From Marifrigoribacter sp047730175 (GTDB lineage Bacteria > Bacteroidota > Bacteroidia > Flavobacteriales > Flavobacteriaceae), in assembly GCF_047730175.1 (NCBI RefSeq), contig NZ_CP159833.1:1922001-1986000 (forward strand): a stretch of DNA of 64,000 nucleotides. Reading direction: 5' to 3'. The notes below the pieces were generated by a model that was not told the origin of the DNA, made no database searches, and saw only the letters and a program-made list of their open reading frames with translations. Numbering within the stretch: position 1 is the first letter of the stretch; the number at the start of each line of letters is the position of its first letter. Made by a program: the position numbers and the translations under genes. Shown piece by piece: positions 24,884-32,353 of the stretch.

Positions 24884-25744
24884 ATGGCTTATTGGATCTC
24901 AATACTAGTTTTTATTTTAATTGTTTATGTGGTAGTTAGTGTATTGCTATACTATTTGCAGGACTATATTTTGTTTAAACCTGAAAAATTACCAAAAGAT
25001 TTTCAGTTTTATTATGAGCATCAAGTTACAGAAGAGTATCATTTAGAAACTCGGGATGGTGCAATTATTAATGGCCTGCATTTTAAAGTCGATAACCCAC
25101 AAGGTATTGTCTTGTATTTAAAAGGAAATAGTAAAAGTATTAAGGGTTGGGGGAAGTTTGCTGTAGATTTTACACGTCATAATTTTGATGTGGTTATGGT
25201 CGATTATAGAGGGTTTGGAAAGAGTACTGGGAGAAGAAGTCAGAAAGCCATTAAAAATGATTTACAATATGTTTATAATAAGATGCGTGAACGTATAGAT
25301 GAAAAACATATCATTATTTATGGAAGGAGTTTAGGTTCTGGCTTTGCTGCAAAATTGGCTTCTATGAATAATCCTGCAAAATTAATTCTAGATGCGCCCT
25401 ATTATAGTTTAAAGAAAGTAACTGCACGTTATATGCCTTTTATGCCATTTTCAATTATTATGAAATATCCGCTACCAACCTATAAATGGCTGAAATATGT
25501 TAATTGCCCCATCCATATTATTCATGGAACCGACGATAAATTAATTCCATATAAAACAAGTGTAAAACTATCGCAAATCAAACCAAAACGAACAAGATTA
25601 TATACGGTAATTGGTGGAGGGCATAAAAATTTAAATAACTTTGAAAGCTATCATAAAATGTTACATGAAATATTAATTTCTAAGGATGAAAAGCAAAACC
25701 TTGAAGGAAGTAGTTATCAAGTAGTCCATTCTTCTAAAAAATAA
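24884..25744 (+). CDS. Membrane-anchored alpha/beta hydrolase (BEM46-like), paralogue 1
   Basis: The 286-residue protein has an N-terminal transmembrane helix (residues about 4-24) and a serine-hydrolase domain with Ser149 in GRSLGSG, Asp217/218 in HGTDDK and His247 in GGGHKN. The position that is HGN in the next gene (the oxyanion-hole loop of this family) reads KGN here (residues 80-82), so its activity may differ. The family is often annotated as alpha/beta hydrolase or lysophospholipase; no substrate is known. It is followed after one base by a clear paralogue, so the pair arose by tandem duplication and is co-transcribed. Confidence 0.85.
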   Translation: MAYWISILVFILIVYVVVSVLLYYLQDYILFKPEKLPKDFQFYYEHQVTEEYHLETRDGAIINGLHFKVDNPQGIVLYLKGNSKSIKGWGKFAVDFTRHNFDVVMVDYRGFGKSTGRRSQKAIKNDLQYVYNKMRERIDEKHIIIYGRSLGSGFAAKLASMNNPAKLILDAPYYSLKKVTARYMPFMPFSIIMKYPLPTYKWLKYVNCPIHIIHGTDDKLIPYKTSVKLSQIKPKRTRLYTVIGGGHKNLNNFESYHKMLHEILISKDEKQNLEGSSYQVVHSSKK

Positions 25745-25745
25745 T

Positions 25746-26558
25746 ATGCGTTTAAATAAAAAGAAATTATTTATTTTCAGTTTTGTTCTCCTCAATATAT
25801 ATGGTTTACTTTGTGGTGTGTTATATTTTTTCCAAGAGAGCCTAATATTTATGCCTACTATTCTTCCACAAGAACATGTATATGTTATGGAGAACCCCTA
25901 TCAAGAAATTTTTCTTGATACAAAGGATGGTGCTAAATTAAACGGACTTCATTTTAAATCAGAAAACCCTAAAGGAGCGATACTATATTATCATGGAAAT
26001 GCAGGAGATTTACAACGTTGGGGTGCGATAACAAGCTTTTTTATTGAAAAAGGATATGATGTTGTTGTGATGGATTATCGTGGTTATGGTAAAAGTAGAG
26101 GGAAGAAATCCATGGAAAAACTATATGCAGATAGTGAGTTATGGTATGCATATATGAAAGAGCATTATTCAGAAAAAGACATAACGCTTTATGGTAGAAG
26201 CTTGGGTACAACCTTCGCTACGTATGTTGCGTCAAGGAATCAGCCTAAAAATCTAATTTTAGAATCCCCTTTTTATAATATTGCAGAAGTTGGTAAATCT
26301 CGTTTTCCATTTCTGCCAGTACGATCTTTATTACATTATACCTTTCCTACAAATGAATATATTACAAAAGTAAGTGCTCCAATTTCAATTTTTCATGGAA
26401 CAAATGATAAGGTGATAGACTTTAATATGGGAGCGCAACTTTTTGATACAATTCAAATAAAGAATAAATCATTTATTAAAATTCCAGGCGGAGGGCACAA
26501 TGATTTAATTGGTTTTGATGAATATCTAGATACTATTGATTCAGCCTTAGAGAAGTAG
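25746..26558 (+). CDS. Membrane-anchored alpha/beta hydrolase (BEM46-like), paralogue 2
   Basis: The protein has 270 residues with an N-terminal transmembrane helix (about 8-28). The full hydrolase set is present: YHGN (82-85), Ser152 in GRSLGTT, Asp221 in HGTNDK and His251 in GGGHND. It is homologous to the preceding gene along its length and lies one base downstream of it. Membrane attachment with the hydrolase facing the periplasm or cytoplasm cannot be decided from sequence. A palindromic-repeat fragment begins 3 bp after the stop. Confidence 0.87.
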   Translation: MRLNKKKLFIFSFVLLNIYGLLCGVLYFFQESLIFMPTILPQEHVYVMENPYQEIFLDTKDGAKLNGLHFKSENPKGAILYYHGNAGDLQRWGAITSFFIEKGYDVVVMDYRGYGKSRGKKSMEKLYADSELWYAYMKEHYSEKDITLYGRSLGTTFATYVASRNQPKNLILESPFYNIAEVGKSRFPFLPVRSLLHYTFPTNEYITKVSAPISIFHGTNDKVIDFNMGAQLFDTIQIKNKSFIKIPGGGHNDLIGFDEYLDTIDSALEK

Positions 26559-26560
26559 TT

Positions 26561-26604
26561 TTTGTCATTCCGAATGCTAATGAGGAATCTCTAATAATTA
26601 TATA
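26561..26604. repeat. 44-bp repeat, truncated copy of an intergenic palindromic element
   Basis: It begins TTTGTCATTCCGAATGC and is identical over 44 bp to 28379-28422. Only the left half of the palindrome is present; identity stops abruptly where the T9SS remnant begins. Confidence 0.9.
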
Positions 26605-26793
26605 GCTGAAGATGCAAATTCTGCATATCTAGTTTTAACAAATCAAAATACAAATAATACCTATAATCATATTATTGATATAAATTTGTTAGAAGCAGAA
26701 ATTGATGTAAGTGCATATCCAATGGGGATTTATTTTGTATCTTTAATTTGTGATGGTAATTTAATAGACTCTAAACAACTAGTAATACAATAA
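26605..26793 (+). pseudogene. Remnant of a T9SS type A C-terminal sorting domain
   Basis: An open frame of 62 codons without any start codon ends at the TAA at 26791-26793. Its translation finishes IDVSAYPMGIYFVSLICDG and then SKQLVIQ, the typical ending of a type A T9SS sorting domain (GxYxVxL..G....K). The frame is fused upstream to the 44-bp repeat, where it meets a stop. It is what remains of the 3' end of a secreted-protein gene after a deletion or insertion at the repeat. Confidence 0.75.
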
Positions 26794-26811
26794 TGTTTAA
26801 TTCTACTTTAA

Positions 26812-26828
26812 GTTACTATTTTAGTAAC
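26812..26828. promoter_or_regulatory. Perfect short palindrome before the leucine-rich gene
   Basis: GTTACTA, TTT, TAGTAAC: 7-bp arms 25 bp upstream of the ATG at 26854. It could be a terminator hairpin for the remnant or an operator; the stem is AT-rich and has no clean T-run. Confidence 0.35.
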
Positions 26829-26853
26829 CTATTATAATTTTATAAATGTTAAA

Positions 26854-28371
26854 ATGAAAAAGTTATTTCTATTAATAATGCTATTATTAATTAAAAGCTA
26901 TAGCTATAGCCAAGAATTAATGAATTTTTACATAGAACCAAATGGAGATAACGAGGTTATTTTAAATACTTTGGTTCATAATTGGCAGTTTTCATCATTT
27001 GGGAGTTCATCTATAAGCTATCTAGATAATACAATTACGGTGTCATTATGCTATTTAAATACGGTTGCTCAGGAGGAAGTATATGATTATCAATCGTATG
27101 ATATAAGTCTGCCTGAGGGACATAGCACCTATATTTTACAGGTTGATCTTTATGGAGATGGCGATGCTACACTACCATGTTCATTATCTAATCAGGTTGA
27201 TATTGGTGTCATTTCATTTGATTATCCATATGATAATACAGCAACCACAACAATACCAGATAATGTTTTTGAAGGATATATAGAAGATTTAGGCTTTGGT
27301 GATGATATAACAAATAATGATTTGGTTTTTACACATCGTATCGAAAACTTGACAAATATTTTTTTAAATATTATTTCAGAAGATATATTTAGTTTGGAAG
27401 GCTTAGAAGATTTTAAAGAATTAAAAAGGTTGCGATGTAATGGCCATCAGATAAGTGATATTGATACTTCACAGAATTTAAAATTAGAACAGTTTTGGTG
27501 TCATAATAATCCCATAAATCAATTAGATGTTTCTAATAATGTAAATTTAATTTGGTTAGAAGCTATTGATATGAATTTATCAAGTTTAAATGTAAACAAT
27601 AATATTAATTTAGAAATATTACACATTCAACAAAATAAATTAACTACAATCGATGTTTCTCAAAATATTAATTTAAAAGATTTTTCTATAACTACTAATA
27701 ATATTGAAAATTTAGATATAACAAATAATATCGCCTTAGAATATTTAGGTTGCGGAATGAATTTGTTAACTACAATAAATACTACTAACAATATTAATTT
27801 AAAAGAATTATATATTGAAAATAGTAATATCTTAGAAATTAATATTTCTAATAATTCATTATTAGAAATATTAATTTCATATAGTACTAATCTTATAGAA
27901 CTTGACTTAAGTTATAATATTAATATTAAGGAAATAATAATTTTTGACAATCAAATTAATTTATTAAATATTAAAAATGGAAATAATGAGAATTTAGAAA
28001 CATTGTTAACTTTTGATAGCCCCAATTTATTTTGTATTGAAGTTGATGATGTAGAGTATGCAAATAATGCTTCCGATTGGAATGTTGATGATTGGACTTC
28101 TTTTAGTGAAGATTGCTCATTTGGGGTAAATGACTTTTTTAATGAATCTTTTACTCTACTTCCAAATCCAGTATCAAATATCTTAACAATTGATAATACT
28201 TCTTCTACTCAAATAATATCTGTCAAAATCTATGATGTCTTAGGTAGATTGGTGCTTCATGAAAAAGAACAATTTAATTCTATTGATGTATCACATCTTA
28301 AAAGTGGTTTACTATTTGTGCAACTAGAAACAGAACAAGGTAGAATTACTAAAAAGGTAGTGAAAGAGTAA
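26854..28371 (+). CDS. Secreted leucine-rich-repeat protein with T9SS type A sorting domain
   Basis: The protein (505 residues) has a signal peptide at 1 to about 20 (MKKLFLLIMLLLIKSYSYSQ), an N-terminal region of about 150 residues without a recognised domain, and about ten 20-22-residue leucine-rich repeats (pattern LxxLDVSNNxNLxxL) over residues about 180-390. The C-terminal 80 residues (LLPNPVSNILTI, then YDVLGRLV, then LKSGLLFVQLETEQG) are a type A sorting domain for T9SS export. It should be surface-anchored or released and bind another protein or glycan. The gene is flanked on both sides by copies of a 44-bp repeat, and its LRR section is very AT-rich with many AAT codons. Confidence 0.88.
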   Translation: MKKLFLLIMLLLIKSYSYSQELMNFYIEPNGDNEVILNTLVHNWQFSSFGSSSISYLDNTITVSLCYLNTVAQEEVYDYQSYDISLPEGHSTYILQVDLYGDGDATLPCSLSNQVDIGVISFDYPYDNTATTTIPDNVFEGYIEDLGFGDDITNNDLVFTHRIENLTNIFLNIISEDIFSLEGLEDFKELKRLRCNGHQISDIDTSQNLKLEQFWCHNNPINQLDVSNNVNLIWLEAIDMNLSSLNVNNNINLEILHIQQNKLTTIDVSQNINLKDFSITTNNIENLDITNNIALEYLGCGMNLLTTINTTNNINLKELYIENSNILEINISNNSLLEILISYSTNLIELDLSYNINIKEIIIFDNQINLLNIKNGNNENLETLLTFDSPNLFCIEVDDVEYANNASDWNVDDWTSFSEDCSFGVNDFFNESFTLLPNPVSNILTIDNTSSTQIISVKIYDVLGRLVLHEKEQFNSIDVSHLKSGLLFVQLETEQGRITKKVVKE

Positions 28372-28378
28372 GGATTTC

Positions 28379-28458
28379 TTTGTCATTCCGAATGCTAATG
28401 AGGAATCTCTAATAATTATATAAATAGATTCTTCGGTCATTCTTCCCTCTGAATGACA
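28379..28458. repeat. Intergenic palindromic element A
   Basis: Outer arms are TGTCATTC (28381-28388) and GAATGACA (28451-28458). Inner arms are GAGGAATCT (28400-28408) and AGATTCTTC (28426-28434), with one G:U-type mismatch. Its first 44 bp recur at 26561. It starts 7 bp after the LRR stop codon and may terminate or stabilise that transcript. Confidence 0.75.
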
Positions 28459-28464
28459 CCACAC

Positions 28465-28620
28465 TTGTCATTCTCAATTGCCCCACTGAGCGAAGTCGAA
28501 GTGTGACTGGGAATCCATCATGTTGATAGTGCTAATGTTTAATGGATTCTGGCATTATTCATTGTATAATACTTTTATAATAATGAATTCATGAATCTTG
28601 CGATTTCGCCAGAATGACAA
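28465..28620. repeat. Intergenic palindromic element B
   Basis: Outer arms TTGTCATTCT (28465-28474) and AGAATGACAA (28611-28620) are perfect. Inner arms GAATCCAT (28511-28518) and ATGGATTC (28542-28549) are also perfect. Together with element A it fills most of the 345-bp gap before the minus-strand SDR. The remaining 28621-28716 is AT-rich; it holds only a weak hairpin (AATGATT / AATCATT at 28664-28681) in terminator position for that SDR. Confidence 0.75.
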
Positions 28621-28716
28621 GGAAAAATACGCTCTACATCAAGGTAGTTTAATAAAAATTGCTAATGATTGAATAATCATTAAATAAAACTCGAAATATT
28701 TTTGATAGAACCTTCT

Positions 28717-29511
28717 TTAGTTCAACGATCCTTCTCTGTTTTTTTCTTGAATTTTTCTCACAATAGATGCTGAGGTTTTTCTAGGCATTAGTCTTGGTAA
28801 TTTAGACAGAAATTTATTAAAAAAACCAGGAACAACAACCGTTTTACCTTGCATCATAGCATTGTAACCATATTTCGCAACTTGAACAGGACAAGCCATA
28901 TTGAAGCTGATTTTATTATCGCAATTTTGTTTTGAAACTACTTGTTGGAACGATGTTTTTGTTTGTCCAGGACATAAAACAGTTACGGTTACTCCCGTTC
29001 CTTTTAGCTCATTAGCAATGGCTTCAGAAAAAGATAAAATATATGCTTTTGAAGCATAATAAATTGCCATTAATGGTCCAGGTTGAAATGCAGCTAATGA
29101 AGATATATTTAGAATTCTACCTTTGCCTCGTTCAACCATACCATTTAATAAAAGCTTTGTGAGGTGTGTGGTCGTCATTATATGCAAATGAAGCATTGCT
29201 GATTCACGTTGCCAATTGGTTTTTGAAAAAGTGCCAAATAAACCAAACCCTGCATTATTGATTAATACATCAATAGATTTATCTTGAATTTCATTGTAAA
29301 TTTCATTCGCTATTTCAGCAGTACTTAAATCTTTTACTAAAATGGTAACTTGTGTTTGATAAAGACTTTCTAATTCTTTTTTTGTGCCTTCTAAATTTTC
29401 AGAATCAATATCAATGAGTATTAAGTTATAAGAATCTTTAGCTAATAAAACTGCAAATTCGTATCCAAGACCAGAGGCCGCGCCGGTTACTAATGCTGTT
29501 TTATTATTCAT
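28717..29511 (-). CDS. SDR-family short-chain dehydrogenase
   Basis: This 264-residue classical SDR has the cofactor loop TGAASGLGYEFA near residue 8, NNAGFG near 87, and a normal catalytic Ser with YYASK. D-I-D at the end of beta-strand 2 could suggest NAD, but this is weak. Sequence type is that of DltE/YqjQ-like broad SDRs that reduce lipid or small-molecule carbonyls. It is probably a single-gene unit; the next minus-strand gene ends 70 bp upstream. The substrate is unknown. Confidence 0.88.
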   Translation of the reverse strand: MNNKTALVTGAASGLGYEFAVLLAKDSYNLILIDIDSENLEGTKKELESLYQTQVTILVKDLSTAEIANEIYNEIQDKSIDVLINNAGFGLFGTFSKTNWQRESAMLHLHIMTTTHLTKLLLNGMVERGKGRILNISSLAAFQPGPLMAIYYASKAYILSFSEAIANELKGTGVTVTVLCPGQTKTSFQQVVSKQNCDNKISFNMACPVQVAKYGYNAMMQGKTVVVPGFFNKFLSKLPRLMPRKTSASIVRKIQEKNREGSLN

Positions 29512-29580
29512 ATGTTAGTTAAGCTTGAAAGAGACTGTAAGTTAATTCATTTAGAATTAGTTGAAGCATTATTTTTAAAA

Positions 29581-31455
29581 TTATTCTCCTTCTTGTTTTG
29601 CTGAGAGTATAAACCAACGTTCAGTTTTAGCTTCAATATCCTTAATTACTTGTTGTAGAATAGTTGACTGTTTATTTATTTCTTCAGCATCCCAATCTTC
29701 AGTAGAAAACTTGATTTCTAGCCCTTCTTTTTTAGATTCTAATGCAGCAATTATCTTTTCAAGCTTGTTGTATTCTTTTTGTTCGTTATAGCTTAATTTT
29801 GATTTAGTATTTGTGATTTTCCATTCTTTTTTTGGTTTGCTTGCATTCGTTTTTTCAATTCTTTTTTCTGAAATTTTACTGTCCTCATAAATTCTATAAT
29901 CTGAATAATTTCCAGGAAAATCTTCAAAAGCACCATCACCCTTAAAAACAAATAAATGATCAACAATTTTATCCATAAAATAACGATCATGCGAAACTAC
30001 TATTAAGCACCCAGGGAAATCTAGTAAGAAATTCTCCAACACATTTAGGGTCACAATATCTAGGTCATTGGTAGGTTCATCGAGAATTAAAAAGTTAGGG
30101 TTTTGAATAAGAACAGTACATAGATAAAGTCTTTTTCTTTCCCCTCCACTTAATTTATCGACAAAATCATATTGTTTTTTTCTATCAAATAAAAAACGTT
30201 CTAGTAATTGTTGAGCAGATATTTGACGTCCTTTTTTTAAGGGGATATAATCTCCAAACTCTCTAACTACGTCTATTACTTTTTGACCTTCCTTTATTGA
30301 AATGCCTTTTTGTGTATAATATCCAAATTTTACAGTATCTCCAATGACTACTTTTCCAGCATTGGGTGTTAAACTTCCTGTTATAATATTTAATAAGGTA
30401 GATTTTCCTGTACCATTTTTACCAATGATGCCTATTCGTTCTCCTCGTAGAAAATTATATTCAAAATTATTAAAAAGCAGATTATTGTCATATTGCATAG
30501 ATACATTATGCAACTCTACTACTTTAGTACCTAGGCGTTCCATGTTTAATTCTAACTGAACTTCATGGTCATTTCTTCGTTGGTGGGCTTTATCTTTAAT
30601 TTCTGAAAAATCATCAATTCTCGATTTACTTTTAGTAGTTCTAGCTTTAGGTTGTCTGCGCATCCATGCTAATTCTTTATTATATAGCTGCTTAGCTTTT
30701 GCAGTTTCACTTACGAAATTTTCTATTCGAGCATCTCTTTTTTCAAGATAGTAGCTATAATTTCCTTTGTAACCATATAATTTTCCTTCGTCTAGTTCAA
30801 CAATTTCATTACATACTCGTTCAAGAAAAAAACGATCATGTGTTACCATAAATAGCGTAATGTTCTCTTTGGCAAAAAAGTTTTCTAGCCATTCAATCAT
30901 TTCAAGATCTAAATGGTTAGTAGGTTCATCCATTATAAGTAAATCTGGCTGTGCTAATAATGCATTGGCAAGAGCTAAACGTTTCTTTTGACCTCCACTA
31001 AGTGTATTAACTTTTTGATCTAAATCTTCTAAATTTAATTTGAATAATATTTGCTTGTATTTAGTTTCAAAATCCCAAGCATGATGGGATTCCATTGCAT
31101 CAAAAGCTATTTGTAATGTTTCCGAATCATCTGGGTCAAGCAAGGATTTTTCATAATCTGCAATCACTTTAATGATTTTATTTTCAGAGGTATTAATAAT
31201 CTCTTCAATCGTTAAATTTGGATTAAGGATTGGTTCCTGTGGAAGGTATGAAACCGTAATGTCTTTACGAACCACTATGTTTCCTTCATCGGGAGTATCT
31301 AATCCTGATATAATATTAAGAATGGAAGTTTTACCGGTTCCATTTTTAGCTACAAAGCCAATTTTTTGACCTGCACTTATTCCGAAAGAAATATTTTGAA
31401 ATAAAACTCTTTCACCATAGGATTTTGATATATTTTCAACAGACAGATAATTCAC
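29581..31455 (-). CDS. ABC-F family ATPase (Uup-like)
   Basis: The 624-residue soluble protein has two ABC nucleotide-binding domains. The first carries Walker A AKNGTGKTS and signature LSGGQKKRLALANALL; the second Walker A GKNGTGKST and signature LSGGERKRLYL. Both have LDEPTNDLD- or MDEPTNHLD-type Walker B. A linker of about 80 residues with basic repeats (RRQPKARTTKSKSR) joins them, and a C-terminal coiled coil (about 545-620) is of the Uup type. ABC-F proteins act on the ribosome or on branched DNA/rRNA and are not transporters. It is divergent from the capsule export gene wza, with about 105 bp between the start codons. Confidence 0.92.
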   Translation of the reverse strand: MNYLSVENISKSYGERVLFQNISFGISAGQKIGFVAKNGTGKTSILNIISGLDTPDEGNIVVRKDITVSYLPQEPILNPNLTIEEIINTSENKIIKVIADYEKSLLDPDDSETLQIAFDAMESHHAWDFETKYKQILFKLNLEDLDQKVNTLSGGQKKRLALANALLAQPDLLIMDEPTNHLDLEMIEWLENFFAKENITLFMVTHDRFFLERVCNEIVELDEGKLYGYKGNYSYYLEKRDARIENFVSETAKAKQLYNKELAWMRRQPKARTTKSKSRIDDFSEIKDKAHQRRNDHEVQLELNMERLGTKVVELHNVSMQYDNNLLFNNFEYNFLRGERIGIIGKNGTGKSTLLNIITGSLTPNAGKVVIGDTVKFGYYTQKGISIKEGQKVIDVVREFGDYIPLKKGRQISAQQLLERFLFDRKKQYDFVDKLSGGERKRLYLCTVLIQNPNFLILDEPTNDLDIVTLNVLENFLLDFPGCLIVVSHDRYFMDKIVDHLFVFKGDGAFEDFPGNYSDYRIYEDSKISEKRIEKTNASKPKKEWKITNTKSKLSYNEQKEYNKLEKIIAALESKKEGLEIKFSTEDWDAEEINKQSTILQQVIKDIEAKTERWFILSAKQEGE

Positions 31456-31530
31456 GTTTCTTTTTTTTGCAAAATAACTCCTTTTTCATCACTTAGAATG
31501 AAATTAATTTTATTATTACTCACGTTAGTC

Positions 31531-31538
31531 TATATTTG
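31531..31538 (+). promoter_or_regulatory. Candidate -7 box of the capsule operon
   Basis: TATATTTG matches TAnnTTTG exactly, 22 bp upstream of the ATG at 31561. It lies inside the 5' extension that would result from using the ATG at 31498, which argues for the later start. No clear -33 TTTG was found. Confidence 0.55.
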
Positions 31539-31560
31539 CTTATTAACAAGCCAATCTTAT

Positions 31561-32349
31561 ATGAAACCTGCATATCTGTTTATTTTTGTTGCACTATGTT
31601 TTTCTTCTTGCATTTCTACAAAACAACTTACTTATTTACAAGAAAATAATATTGCTGAAGATAGTTTAGTTTCTATAAAAAAAATGCAAGAGCCTTATAG
31701 GCTTCAGGTTAATGATCTTTTAAGTATACGTGTTAAGGCATTGGATCAAGAAACAGTAGGTATCTTCAACCCAATTAATAATGCAAACTTAAATGCAACA
31801 GGAGAAGAAAGGTTATATTATGATGGTTTTGTTGTAGATCCTCATGGGAATGTCAGAATTCCTAGTTTAGGAGATATAGCAGTACTTGGATATACCGTTG
31901 AGGAAGTAAGAAAAGGTATTGAAGCAAGATTGCTTAAGGATTTTTTTAAACCTGAAGCTAATATTTTTGTTACGGTTAAATTAGCAGGTATTCGATATAC
32001 AATCAATGGAGAAATTTCGGGGCCAGGTTCTCGAATAATTTATAGAGATCAGGTAAGTATTATGGAAGCTATTGCAAATAGTGGAGATATTCCAGTTACT
32101 GGAGATAAATCGAATGTTGTTATTATACGACAATATCCTTTAGGACAAAAAGTGCATCATATCGATTTAACGACCATTGATGCAATTAATTCTCCGTATT
32201 ATTATGTGCAGCCCAATGATCTAATATTAATAAACCCATTACCTCAAAAATCAATTGGAGCTGGGACAACAGGATTACAATCATTTACGACCATATTGAC
32301 AATAGTAACAGCATTAGCGACAACCATTTTATTATTTACTAAATTATAA
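31561..32349 (+). CDS. wza: Capsule/EPS outer-membrane export lipoprotein (Wza/BexD-like)
   Basis: Start chosen at ATG 31561 (262 residues), because it gives an ideal lipoprotein signal: MKPAYLFIFVALCFSSC with lipobox Cys17. The earlier ATG at 31498 would bury this behind 21 extra residues and overlap a promoter-like box. Residues about 40-160 form the polysaccharide export domain (YRLQVNDLLSIRV; DPHGNVRIPSLGDI), then an SLBB domain (YTINGEISGPGS). A C-terminal hydrophobic helix (about 240-258) matches the Wza-type outer-membrane anchor. It forms the outer-membrane channel for glycan export with the Wzc protein that follows after 4 bp. Confidence 0.92.
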   Translation: MKPAYLFIFVALCFSSCISTKQLTYLQENNIAEDSLVSIKKMQEPYRLQVNDLLSIRVKALDQETVGIFNPINNANLNATGEERLYYDGFVVDPHGNVRIPSLGDIAVLGYTVEEVRKGIEARLLKDFFKPEANIFVTVKLAGIRYTINGEISGPGSRIIYRDQVSIMEAIANSGDIPVTGDKSNVVIIRQYPLGQKVHHIDLTTIDAINSPYYYVQPNDLILINPLPQKSIGAGTTGLQSFTTILTIVTALATTILLFTKL

Positions 32350-32353
32350 GAAA

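Noticed and set aside
31498..31560. ATG 31498 as the wza start
   Set aside because: It hides the lipoprotein signal behind a second hydrophobic stretch and covers a TAnnTTTG box.
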